18,095 nt of DNA. Source: Acidimicrobiia bacterium. Lineage in GTDB: Bacteria > Actinomycetota > Acidimicrobiia > Spongiisociales > SHLN01. This document shows, piece by piece, positions 1 through 5,777 of the stretch. Where the stretch lies: positions 1 to 18,095 of the forward strand of contig JAUXLW010000003.1 in NCBI GenBank assembly GCA_030623545.1, given 5' to 3'. The number at the start of each line of letters is the position of its first letter. Position 1 is the stretch's first letter. The notes beneath the pieces were generated by a model that was not told the origin of the DNA, did not search any database, and saw only the letters and a program-made list of their open reading frames with translations. Both the position numbers and the translations under genes were made by a program.

Positions 1-51
1 GCCCTGGGCCTGGGCAACGAAAACTTGGCGTCGATTGTTTTTTACCTCCAT
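1..51 (-). CDS. N-terminal fragment of a leftward gene, cut by the window edge
   Basis: An ATG at 51-49 on the minus strand opens 17 codons that run off the left edge without a stop (MEVKNNRRQVFVAQAQG). The only real support is a well-formed minus-strand promoter at 95-123, which would give a leader of about 37 nt. No Shine-Dalgarno sits at the right distance from this ATG. A GGAGGT motif lies just inside the ORF, with no usable start codon at normal spacing after it. The product cannot be recognised from 17 residues, and the true start could be outside the window. Confidence 0.35.
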   Translation of the reverse strand, partial: MEVKNNRRQVFVAQAQG

Positions 52-57
52 TCTTGG

Positions 58-70
58 TCGGAACTTCCGA
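58..70. promoter_or_regulatory. 13-bp palindrome in the leader of the leftward gene, possible operator
   Basis: TCGGAA-C-TTCCGA is a perfect 6+1+6 palindrome. It lies between the -10 of the minus-strand promoter (95-100) and the ATG at 51, at roughly +18 to +30 of the predicted transcript. That place suits a repressor site or a small RNA hairpin. No specific regulator is recognised, and the palindrome is short enough to be accidental. Confidence 0.25.
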
Positions 71-94
71 GGTCCCTCCCAAGCTCGTCTGCAG

Positions 95-123
95 ATTTTA
101 CGCGCCCGTAAACACATTGTGAA
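95..123 (-). promoter_or_regulatory. Sigma70-type promoter for the leftward gene
   Basis: Read on the minus strand this is TTCACA (123-118), a 17-nt spacer, then TAAAAT (100-95). Each hexamer matches the consensus at five of six positions and the spacing is ideal. Transcription would start near position 88 and run left into the partial ORF at 51. It is the most consensus-like promoter found in the window. Confidence 0.6.
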
Positions 124-158
124 CTACCGCGAAACTTCACAAACGACCGTGATGCGTT

Positions 159-182
159 CAGGGAACGGGCCTCCGCTCCCTG
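159..182 (-). terminator. Hairpin downstream of the small membrane-protein gene
   Basis: Arms 159-168 and 173-182 pair over 10 bp with one A-C mismatch around a GCCT loop. The hairpin lies 25 bp past the stop of the minus-strand gene ending at 208. No T-run follows it in either direction, so an intrinsic terminator is only possible. Confidence 0.3.
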
Positions 183-207
183 TCAGGTGTCCTCTGGGAG
201 CTCGCGG

Positions 208-678
208 CTAGGGCGATTCGTCGCCGTAGGCGCGGTCGGTTTGGTTGGTGTTGCCGCCCGCAATTGCCGCAACGTCGGTGAGGCGGGGCACGAATTCGCC
301 CGCGATGGACGTTGCGACTGCGCCGGCGATCGGAGCGATGACGGCGCCGAGTGGAAGGATCACCGTGTTGGATCCGATCGAGACGTCGAAGTCGGGGATC
401 ACGAGGCTGACGATGGTCACCAGCACCCAAATGACCGATACGGCTGCGGCAATTCCAATCCAGGCGTGGCGCTGGTCGTCAAGAGTGGAGTGCCGCTCAA
501 CCAGGGCGCGGAGCACGAAACTGCTCGCGATTGCTCCCCAGATCCAGGTGGTAGTGGGAATCAGCGGAAAAGTGTCCCGGTCGGCCCCGTAGACGAGCTC
601 AGACGAGAACAGGCTGATGATCAGTACCGCGATCCAGATACTTCCGATTCCTAATGCCACCCAGCCAAGATTTCGCAT
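208..678 (-). CDS. Small four-helix membrane protein, unknown function
   Basis: The product has 156 residues with four hydrophobic segments, at about residues 4-24, 41-59, 73-94 and 108-126, and a polar C-terminal tail rich in Asn, Thr and Asp. It is almost certainly an inner-membrane protein. I do not recognise a family or any catalytic motif. The start at 678 (MRNLGW) is preferred over an in-frame ATG at 699, because GGAGG at 688-684 lies 5 nt before it and the upstream ATG has no such signal. The gene is alone on its strand: a possible terminator hairpin follows it, and a divergent gene starts at 766. Base usage matches its neighbours. A role in transport or stress is conceivable but unsupported. 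Confidence 0.7.
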   Translation of the reverse strand: MRNLGWVALGIGSIWIAVLIISLFSSELVYGADRDTFPLIPTTTWIWGAIASSFVLRALVERHSTLDDQRHAWIGIAAAVSVIWVLVTIVSLVIPDFDVSIGSNTVILPLGAVIAPIAGAVATSIAGEFVPRLTDVAAIAGGNTNQTDRAYGDESP

Positions 679-683
679 GTCAG

Positions 684-688
684 CCTCC
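684..688 (-). promoter_or_regulatory. Ribosome binding site that sets the start at 678
   Basis: GGAGG on the minus strand is followed by CTGAC and then ATG. This is one of few canonical Shine-Dalgarno sites in the window, and it favours the shorter form of the membrane protein. Confidence 0.6.
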
Positions 689-753
689 GTGACAGCCATT
701 CTGCCACTTTGATCAGTCCGCCGGGTTTGGTCATCACCCCTACAAGTTGTTAG

Positions 754-759
754 TAGCTT
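754..759 (+). promoter_or_regulatory. -10-like hexamer for a leaderless start at 766
   Basis: TAGCTT is followed by 6 nt and then the GTG start at 766. The upstream sequence has no Shine-Dalgarno. The geometry fits transcription starting at or next to the start codon. No convincing -35 is visible. Confidence 0.35.
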
Positions 760-765
760 CGGTTC

Positions 766-1437
766 GTGATTGGAAAAAGGGACCGCCTCGAAATCTACTG
801 GCGTGAAGTCGGGCAGACACTCGGGTTAGAGGACGCCCAGGTCCAGACGAGGCGCCCCCTCTTCAAGAGTAGGTTCAGTGTCACCGCTCATCTGGTTGGC
901 ACCCTCGGCAGGTTTGAGGTCGAAGCAGGTGTCCACCACTCCACTCATGAAGAGCGCGACCCTGGCTTCACGTACGCGGCCGTGACTGTGGATGGTTTGC
1001 CTCCGGGGTTTGAGGTTGGACCATGGAGAGCGCAGCATTCATTCCCGCTCCTTGGTCCGCGGCCGACCTGGATCGCCTGCGGGTCATCGGGAGGGACGGA
1101 GGTCAAGGCGGGCCGGCCAAGAACTACCAGCGTCGAAGTGGGCGGCCTGGTCACTGAATACGAGGGCTTTGATCTCGACACGTTCCTGACTCCCCGGCGC
1201 AGGCAAGTGCTCTGTCTCCTTGACGGTCAACTGCACTGGATGGGAGGCACGCATCAATTGCGAACCACAATGGCCGGGCATCCCTATCCCGGCAGGCGGG
1301 ACGTCTCACGCGCCGGCCAGGGTGATGTTGAAGCCAAGAGGAGATTGTCGGCAAGCCAGGACAAGGTCGCAGAATTAGTCAGAACTTGCATGCAGGAGGC
1401 CGAGGTCGTAGCACGCGAGCTGAGCGTCGGCCCATGA
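766..1437 (+). CDS. Hypothetical soluble protein, 223 aa
   Basis: This ORF runs from GTG 766 to TGA 1437. The protein has no obvious signal peptide or membrane segment. The first 120 residues look like a beta-rich fold with short amphipathic strands. The C-terminal 45 residues are charged and probably helical. A Gly- and Trp-containing stretch lies around residues 85-115. I recognise no family and can name no function. The start is supported by the -10-like TAGCTT 6 nt upstream rather than by a Shine-Dalgarno. It converges with the squalene/phytoene synthase-type gene across a 109-bp gap (1438-1546) that holds nothing I can identify. Codon use is somewhat less biased than in neighbouring metabolic genes, which fits a narrowly distributed accessory gene. 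Confidence 0.6.
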   Translation: MIGKRDRLEIYWREVGQTLGLEDAQVQTRRPLFKSRFSVTAHLVGTLGRFEVEAGVHHSTHEERDPGFTYAAVTVDGLPPGFEVGPWRAQHSFPLLGPRPTWIACGSSGGTEVKAGRPRTTSVEVGGLVTEYEGFDLDTFLTPRRRQVLCLLDGQLHWMGGTHQLRTTMAGHPYPGRRDVSRAGQGDVEAKRRLSASQDKVAELVRTCMQEAEVVARELSVGP

Positions 1438-1546
1438 GCTGTTCGGGATGCGCCAGGCGCTCGAACTGCAGGCGATATGAGCGCAGCCGCAGCGTGAGGG
1501 CGTTTTGGCATTTACCGGCTGATTTGTACGGGGCTTCTGACGCGTT

Positions 1547-2602
1547 CTAGAGGGTTTCCGCTGCCCGAAGGAAGTCGTGCTCTACCCGTCCCATCACCCG
1601 GTCCGACCAGCGGCGCGAGAAAGCGGCGAGCAGCGCGGCGAGAACGATCGTCCCGTTCCGGTCGGGTCCTCGCCACCCGGGATGCCCGATCCGGCGGGCA
1701 CACCACCGGTAATGGCGGTCGGTGTGGAGGAGCATGAGGACGGCGGAGGCGCGGGCCAGGCTGAACCGCTTGGTGGCGAGCTGCCCCGCCAGCCGGGTGT
1801 AGGCGGAGGCATGGGGGAGTGCGGCGGCCATGAGATGGCGGCGTGCTTCGCGGACGGGTTCCACCGCGTCGGTCCTGCCGAGGTGGGGTAGCAGTGAGGG
1901 GTGGTAGCCGACGCCGCGCGCCAGATCACGCTCGACGTCCCGGGTGATGTTGGCAAGCTGGATCAACTCGCCCACTGCGAGAGCGTCCCGACGTTGTTCG
2001 ACGGTGAGCTCGGCTTCGACCACCAGCAGCAGCGTGAACAGGACAGGCTCGCCGATGACGTGATGGCAGTAGCGGCTGAGCTGTTCGGCGTCGATCAGCA
2101 CTCCCCCCTGCTCCACGAACCGCCGCGACGACCAGACCATGCCGTCGGCCATCGCCTGCACGAGCTCGGCGATACGTTCCCGGTCGGCGCCCGGCAGCGT
2201 GGTGAATACCCGGTCCACCAGCCGGCAGCGTTCGACGAGAAGCAGGTGCACCCGGTCACGGTCGTCCCGGGCTGTCGTGGGCGCCGGCGGCGGTGGCTCC
2301 AGCGTCGTCATGCGGGCCGCGAACGCCTCGAGGGCGGCTTCGCGATCGGCGGGGTCGCCCAGGTCCTCATAGGTGTCGAGCATCCGGCAGTAGAGATAGG
2401 CCACAGCGGCGGTTCGGGCCTGAGCTGCAGGAAGCATCAATATGCTCGTGGCGAACGTGCGGGCGGCATGGGGGAGGATCGCCCACACGAAGCCCATCGG
2501 GTCGTCGATTGCCGCCAGGCGGTCGAGGTCGGGTCGATCGCGATCAGCGCGGGCACCGCGCAGCAGCAACCAGGGACGGCGGAGGGCGAGCGGGATGCTC
2601 AT
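1547..2602 (-). CDS. Squalene/phytoene synthase family protein
   Basis: This family joins two prenyl diphosphates head to head (FPP to presqualene diphosphate/squalene, or GGPP to phytoene) in the cytoplasm, often at the membrane. The first Asp-rich motif is DTYED at residues 76-80, after the conserved AYLYCR stretch. The second is NITRDVERD at 218-226. A family-like RTFATSILMLP segment lies at 48-58. Both Mg-diphosphate binding motifs are intact, so an active enzyme is likely. The 351-residue length is a little above the roughly 280-310 usual for bacterial members; the extra is an N-terminal extension and a Pro-rich loop near 103-110. An in-frame TGA directly precedes the ATG, so the gene cannot start further upstream. 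No carotenoid or hopanoid genes adjoin it, so substrate choice is undecided. A possible 28-codon ORF overlaps its start. Confidence 0.85.
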   Translation of the reverse strand: MSIPLALRRPWLLLRGARADRDRPDLDRLAAIDDPMGFVWAILPHAARTFATSILMLPAAQARTAAVAYLYCRMLDTYEDLGDPADREAALEAFAARMTTLEPPPPAPTTARDDRDRVHLLLVERCRLVDRVFTTLPGADRERIAELVQAMADGMVWSSRRFVEQGGVLIDAEQLSRYCHHVIGEPVLFTLLLVVEAELTVEQRRDALAVGELIQLANITRDVERDLARGVGYHPSLLPHLGRTDAVEPVREARRHLMAAALPHASAYTRLAGQLATKRFSLARASAVLMLLHTDRHYRWCARRIGHPGWRGPDRNGTIVLAALLAAFSRRWSDRVMGRVEHDFLRAAETL

Positions 2603-2685
2603 TCAGCGACGACGACGCCGAGGACGCCGAAGAACGAGAGGTTGAACCGTTCGACGCGGTCGGCATGTTCTCGGTGTCCCACCAT
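2599..2685 (-). CDS. Possible 28-aa ORF coupled to the squalene/phytoene synthase gene
   Basis: On the minus strand an ATG at 2685 follows a purine-rich GGGAGGAA directly. It opens 28 codons that end in the TGA of an ATGA overlap with the ATG at 2602. The peptide has a charged start (MVGHREHADRVER) and a hydrophobic end (FNLSFFGVLGVVVAE). Most codons end in C or G, as in real genes here. An in-frame TAG lies 8 codons upstream, so the ORF is self-contained. The synthase gene has no Shine-Dalgarno of its own, so this ORF could deliver ribosomes to it by coupling. It could also be chance in GC-rich DNA, and the spacing from the GGAGG core to the ATG is short. Confidence 0.4.
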   Translation of the reverse strand: MVGHREHADRVERFNLSFFGVLGVVVAE

Positions 2686-2796
2686 TTCCTCCCTGCGCCC
2701 CCGACGCTAGTGCTGGAGACGCACCAGAACGACGGGCACTGGAGCCCACCTCGCCGCCGCACCGGCTGAGGACCTCGGCCACATGGTGTGACCTCC

Positions 2797-2802
2797 TAGG
2801 CT
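2797..2802 (+). promoter_or_regulatory. -10-like hexamer for a leaderless start at 2809
   Basis: TAGGCT lies exactly 6 nt before the ATG at 2809, where no Shine-Dalgarno is present. It shares this geometry with the starts at 766 and 11057. Confidence 0.35.
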
Positions 2803-2808
2803 CCCCTG

Positions 2809-3930
2809 ATGATGTCCGAGACCGACTCGGATCGCGAGTCTTCGGCCCAACCCACCGCCGGGGAGACACCCGAAGGTGGAAATTCCGGAAAATCGAAAAG
2901 CCGTTGGCTCCGACCGCTGAGTGTCGTGGGGTCGATCGCGCTGGGGGCTGCCTTGCTGGTCGGCGTCCTTCCCACCATGGCCGATTTCGGTGAGGTGTGG
3001 GACGCCATCCGATCCCTGACCTGGCTCGAAACCACGAGCCTGGTCGTCGTCGCCGGCTGGAACATCATCACCTATCAGTTCATCATCATGGCGGCCCTGC
3101 CCGGCCTCACGGCGCTGCGGGCTTTCGTGGTGGGTCAGATTTCGACTGCCGTCACTAACACTCTCCCCGGCGGCAGCGCCATCGGCGTCGGTGTTACCTA
3201 TGCCATGTTTTCTTCATTCGGGTTCGGCGCCGGTTCGATCGCGATTGCCTCGGTCGTCACCGGTGTGTGGAACACGTTCGTCAAATTGGCTCTCCCGGTG
3301 GTTGCGCTGGCGCTGCTCACCTTTCAGGGACGCAGTAACGCCGCGTTGCAGTCGGCGGCCCTCACCGGCGTGGCTGTGCTGATCGGGGCCATCGGTTTGC
3401 TCGCACTGATCATGTCGAGTGAGCGGGCCGCACGCAGGGCGGGGGAGCGGATCGGTGCGCTCGCCTCCCGACTCGTCCGACCCTTCAAACGCGGGCCGTT
3501 CCAGCAGTGGGGGGCCGGGTTTGTGCGGTTTCGCTCGCAGAGCATCGACCTTCTGCGCCGCCGCTGGCATGTGATCACCCTTGCCACGGTCGTCAGCCAT
3601 ATTTCGCTTTTTGCCCTGCTGCTGATTTCGTTGCGGCATATGGGCGTGTCGGCAGAGACCGTCACCGGAGCGCAAGCATTGGCCGCCTTCGCCGTGGTGC
3701 GGCTCCTCACGGCTATACCGATCACCCCCGGAAACGTCGGCATTGTCGAGGTCGGCCTCACCGCCGCGCTGGTGGTCGCCGGAGGCGACGAATCGCTGGT
3801 GGTGGCAGCAGTGCTCATCTACAGGGCGCTCAGCTACCTCGCCCAGGTCCCGCTCGGCCTGGCCGCCTACATCATCTGGCGATCGAAGAAGTCGTGGCGG
3901 GTGTCGCCGTCCACCGTTTCTACCGGTTAA
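2809..3930 (+). CDS. YbhN/AglD-type integral membrane protein (LPG synthase TM region family, UPF0104)
   Basis: This 373-residue protein has a polar, Ser/Asp/Gly-rich cytoplasmic N-terminus (1-35) followed by about eight hydrophobic segments. Family signatures are NTLPGGSAIG at 117-126, PITPGNVGIVEVG at 304-316 and YRALSYLAQVPLG at 338-350. These match the flippase-like domain shared by the membrane half of lysylphosphatidylglycerol synthase (MprF), AglD and YbhN. No aminoacyl-transfer domain is attached, so lysyl-PG synthesis is not expected. Stand-alone members are thought to move or modify lipid-linked substrates, but the substrate is generally unknown. It is divergent from the squalene/phytoene synthase gene across about 200 bp, so a shared role in isoprenoid lipid handling is possible but unproven. 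Confidence 0.85.
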   Translation: MMSETDSDRESSAQPTAGETPEGGNSGKSKSRWLRPLSVVGSIALGAALLVGVLPTMADFGEVWDAIRSLTWLETTSLVVVAGWNIITYQFIIMAALPGLTALRAFVVGQISTAVTNTLPGGSAIGVGVTYAMFSSFGFGAGSIAIASVVTGVWNTFVKLALPVVALALLTFQGRSNAALQSAALTGVAVLIGAIGLLALIMSSERAARRAGERIGALASRLVRPFKRGPFQQWGAGFVRFRSQSIDLLRRRWHVITLATVVSHISLFALLLISLRHMGVSAETVTGAQALAAFAVVRLLTAIPITPGNVGIVEVGLTAALVVAGGDESLVVAAVLIYRALSYLAQVPLGLAAYIIWRSKKSWRVSPSTVSTG

Positions 3931-4016
3931 CGCTTCAGGGTGAACCATCGGCGGCCATTGTCTGGCCGGAGTGCGCCAGCACGCAGGCTTCGATGTGTGA
4001 GGTATCGGTGGCAGCA

Positions 4017-4039
4017 GTGTTCGCCCGATAGGCGAACAC
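4017..4039. other. 9-bp perfect hairpin, weak terminator candidate
   Basis: GTGTTCGCC and GGCGAACAC pair perfectly around a CGATA loop, about 87 bp past the stop at 3930. No T-run follows on either strand, so intrinsic termination is doubtful. It may be part of the wider structured region. Confidence 0.35.
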
Positions 4040-4108
4040 AATGAAACGGGCACTGGCCTGCGCACGGAGGCGACCGGAGGGAGCCCGTAGTGCGCCAGGA
4101 AAGCAGGT

Positions 4109-4122
4109 CGCCTTGAGAGGGC
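4109..4122 (-). repeat. Second copy of the tRNA-Glu anticodon-arm sequence
   Basis: The 14 bases CGCCTTGAGAGGGC recur at 4249-4262, inside the anticodon arm of the tRNA-Glu gene, in the same orientation and 140 bp away. The flanks do not match, and the rest of a tRNA is absent, so this is not a second tRNA gene. Confidence 0.7.
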
Positions 4123-4171
4123 CTGTGACCCTCGACTGCAGTGATGCTCGTTGAACCTGCTCGCAGCTTCC

Positions 4172-4214
4172 AATCGAAAGCTGACCGGCCCAGAGGGCCG
4201 GTCAACTTTCGATT
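4172..4214 (-). terminator. Long hairpin terminator after tRNA-Glu, probably bidirectional
   Basis: Two 20-nt arms (4172-4191 and 4195-4214) pair with a single mismatch around an AGA loop. The core is the GC-rich TGACCGGCCC/GGGCCGGTCA. It starts 4 bp beyond the mature tRNA 3' end. On both strands the core stem is followed by a T-containing CTTTCGATT, a weak substitute for a T-run. The symmetry suggests it stops the tRNA transcript and also read-through from the plus-strand gene ending at 3930. Confidence 0.65.
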
Positions 4215-4218
4215 CCGG

Positions 4219-4291
4219 TAGCCCCGACCAGATTTGAACTGGCGTTACCGCCTTGAGAGGGCGGCGTCCTAGGCCGCTAGACGACGGGGCC
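4219..4291 (-). tRNA. tRNA-Glu (anticodon CTC)
   Basis: The 73-nt minus-strand sequence folds into a full cloverleaf: acceptor GGCCCCG/CGGGGCT (first pair G-U), D arm GTCT...AGGAC, anticodon arm CCGCC-CTCTCAA-GGCGG, and T arm GCCAG-TTCAAAT-CTGGT. The discriminator is A. The anticodon CTC reads GAG. Overall it aligns closely to bacterial tRNA-Glu. The 3' CCA is not encoded (CCG follows), so CCA would be added by nucleotidyltransferase. It lies 37 bp downstream of the SDR gene on the same strand and is followed by a strong hairpin. Confidence 0.95.
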
Positions 4292-4308
4292 TCAACCAAC
4301 AGGTTTGG

Positions 4309-4314
4309 AGTTTA
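4309..4314 (-). promoter_or_regulatory. Candidate -10 for tRNA-Glu
   Basis: TAAACT on the minus strand lies 17 bp upstream of the mature tRNA 5' end, which would give a 5' leader of about 10 nt. No good -35 is seen where it would overlap the end of the SDR gene. Read-through from the SDR gene is the alternative. Confidence 0.3.
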
Positions 4315-4328
4315 TGACTCTTCACCAC

Positions 4329-5030
4329 TCATGTGTTGCCGTAGACGGGGATCGAGGCGCCGTTGATGACGGCGGACTCTTCCGAGAGGACGAATTCGAC
4401 AACGGCGGCGATTTCGTCCGGTGTCGGCCAGTCGACGTAGTCGCCATACGGCATGGCTTCGCGTGTGGCCGGAGTGTCGATGACGGACGGGAGGACTGTG
4501 TTGGCAGTGATCTCGGTTCCCCGCAGCTCGTTGGCGACGGATTTGGTGAGGGCGATAACGCCGGCCTTGGCGATGTTGAACGCCGCTTGCCCTGCTGGAT
4601 TGTCCACCGCCGCCCGACTGGCGATTGTCACAATGCGACCCTGCCCTGCTTCCCGCAGGTAGGGGAGCGCTGCCCGCACCGCATAGAACGTGGAGCGGAG
4701 GTTGAGGTCGATCATGCGCTCAAATCGAACGTCATCTGTGTCTTCAAGGTCGCGACCGCCTGCCCAGCCACCAACCAGCGCCACTATCGAGTTGAGGCCG
4801 CCGAACCTCTCGGCAACGTCTTTGAGAAATACGCCGAGAGCCTCCGGGTCTGAAGAGTCGGTTCGACGCAGTAGCACCTGCTCGGGATCGGGGTTGACCT
4901 CGGCTTCAAAGGTCTCGGCTTCTTCTGGAATCAGGTAGGACACACCGAGTTTGAACCCGCGCTTTATCAAGCGGGGAGCGAGGGCCCGGCCGAGGCCTCC
5001 GGTTCCTCCTGTGACAACTGCAATGTCCAT
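4329..5030 (-). CDS. SDR-family protein with Phe replacing the catalytic Tyr
   Basis: This 233-residue classical short-chain dehydrogenase/reductase has a Rossmann fold for NAD(P). The cofactor loop TGGTGGLG is at residues 7-14, the structural Asn at 110 (in DLNLRSTF), Ser138 in IVTIAS and Lys155. The usual Tyr of YxxxK, 13 residues after the Ser, is Phe151 (FNIAK; codon TTC at 4580-4578). The NNAG motif is also altered, to LVGG at 85-88. Normal SDR chemistry needs that Tyr as general acid/base, so the enzyme may be inactive, regulatory or mechanistically divergent. Length and other motifs are normal, so this is not simple decay. A GATAAT -10 lies 8 nt before the ATG, suggesting its own leaderless promoter downstream of the PIG-L gene. 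Confidence 0.85.
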   Translation of the reverse strand: MDIAVVTGGTGGLGRALAPRLIKRGFKLGVSYLIPEEAETFEAEVNPDPEQVLLRRTDSSDPEALGVFLKDVAERFGGLNSIVALVGGWAGGRDLEDTDDVRFERMIDLNLRSTFYAVRAALPYLREAGQGRIVTIASRAAVDNPAGQAAFNIAKAGVIALTKSVANELRGTEITANTVLPSVIDTPATREAMPYGDYVDWPTPDEIAAVVEFVLSEESAVINGASIPVYGNT

Positions 5031-5038
5031 GGGGATTG

Positions 5039-5044
5039 ATTATC
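5039..5044 (-). promoter_or_regulatory. -10 element for the SDR gene
   Basis: GATAAT on the minus strand matches TATAAT at five of six positions and lies 8 nt before the ATG at 5030, just after the stop of the PIG-L gene. The ATG has no Shine-Dalgarno, so a leaderless or near-leaderless mRNA is likely. No clear -35 is seen. Confidence 0.45.
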
Positions 5045-5072
5045 GCGCAAGCGAGGGGATCTTCGCGAGCCT

Positions 5073-5777
5073 TCAGAGCTCCAGACGCTTGAAGGCCTCG
5101 GCGGCGGCAAGGTCGACCGTTTGGCCTTGCTCGGCAGCCCAGTCGCGGACCCGTTCCTCGAAGGCTGCCCCGGCGTCCCGCATGCTGGTGTGGTGTTGGG
5201 ATTGGTGGGCGAGCAGGGCGGCAATTTTCTGGTCGAGAGTCCCACCGACGTCCTCCCAGTAGTCGGCTTGGGCCGGCCTCCACAGAAGCAGGGAGTCGGG
5301 TCGGTGCGGTTCGAGTTTCTGCTCGGGGAAGAACAAAGGGTCGCGGGCGGCGAGCGCACCGTCCACTGCGGCCCAACCGGTGGCCCGGTGGTCGGGGTGG
5401 ATCTCATAAAGCGCCCAGGGATCATGGGAGAACATGACGTCCGGGCGATGAATCCTAACGAGTCGGGCCACCTCGGCCCGCACCTCGAGCGTGTATTCGA
5501 ACACACCGTCGGGGTGGCCCAGGAAGACAACCTCCGAGGCACCGAGATGCTTGGCCGCCGCTTTCTGCTCCCGGGCCCGCAGTTCGGCGAGCTCGACCGG
5601 GTCGGTCTTCGGATCCCATGAGCCCTTGGAGCCGTCGGTCATCACCACCATGGTCACCTCACAACCTGCCTGGGCCCAGGCGGCGAGGGTTCCTCCGGCT
5701 CCGAATTCGATGTCGTCCGGATGAGCGCCGACTGCCAGGGCTCGCTCGGGGATTGGCAGGGGGGTGTTCTCGGTCAC
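5073..5777 (-). CDS. PIG-L/LmbE family zinc-dependent deacetylase
   Basis: Enzymes of this family remove acetyl groups from N-acetylglucosamine-type substrates; MshB, BshB and Mca are the known thiol-pathway members. The zinc motif AHPDD is at residues 18-22 (ligands His19 and Asp22), and HPDH at 127-130 supplies His130. Length is 234 residues, typical of BshB/LmbE-like members and shorter than MshB/Mca. The start is GTG within a GTGA overlap with the cofC stop, so the two are translationally coupled. The protein lacks the C-terminal HATQ...DPDGFWF signature of Mca, which a separate gene at 11925 has. It could be a second thiol-pathway deacetylase or act on an unknown glycoconjugate. Confidence 0.85.
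   Translation of the reverse strand: MTENTPLPIPERALAVGAHPDDIEFGAGGTLAAWAQAGCEVTMVVMTDGSKGSWDPKTDPVELAELRAREQKAAAKHLGASEVVFLGHPDGVFEYTLEVRAEVARLVRIHRPDVMFSHDPWALYEIHPDHRATGWAAVDGALAARDPLFFPEQKLEPHRPDSLLLWRPAQADYWEDVGGTLDQKIAALLAHQSQHHTSMRDAGAAFEERVRDWAAEQGQTVDLAAAEAFKRLEL

Larger units (their letters stand above)
3931..4171. other. Non-coding, palindrome-rich stretch between the YbhN-like gene and the tRNA terminator
   Basis: I see no credible gene here. The DNA is full of complementary segments: GTGTTCGCC/GGCGAACAC (4017-4039), ACGGGC/GCCCGT across 4046-4088, CTGGC-GCAC/GTGCGCCAG across 4053-4098, and AGCAGGT/ACCTGCT (4102-4108 with 4155-4161). AGTGCGCCAG occurs twice, at 3970-3979 and 4089-4098. 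A structured RNA, a family of intergenic repeats, or decay of an old element would each fit. No known RNA family was recognised. Confidence 0.4.

Noticed and set aside
187..654. Plus-strand open frame of 155 codons opposite the small membrane protein
   Set aside because: The minus strand encodes a clear four-helix protein with a good ribosome site; the plus-strand product is a low-complexity Arg/Asp-rich shadow.
1457..1484. GCGCTC...GAGCGC inverted repeat as a terminator between convergent genes
   Set aside because: Only 6 bp with a 16-base loop and no T-run; common by chance in GC-rich DNA.
1901..2710. Plus-strand open frame of 269 codons opposite the squalene/phytoene synthase gene
   Set aside because: It lies against a gene with both Asp-rich motifs intact; its product has no recognisable pattern and typical antisense composition.
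2603..2869. Minus-strand 88-codon frame ending in PRRRRR just before the synthase start
   Set aside because: Arg-rich antisense composition and overlap with the 5' end of the YbhN-like gene; it looks like a frame shadow.
3931..4171. RNase P RNA or tmRNA in the structured stretch beside tRNA-Glu
   Set aside because: Neither the conserved RNase P core sequences nor a tmRNA tRNA-like end was recognised on either strand.
3214..4299. Minus-strand 361-codon frame across the flippase-like gene and tRNA
   Set aside because: It runs through the tRNA-Glu gene and the terminator hairpin, so it is not a real coding sequence.
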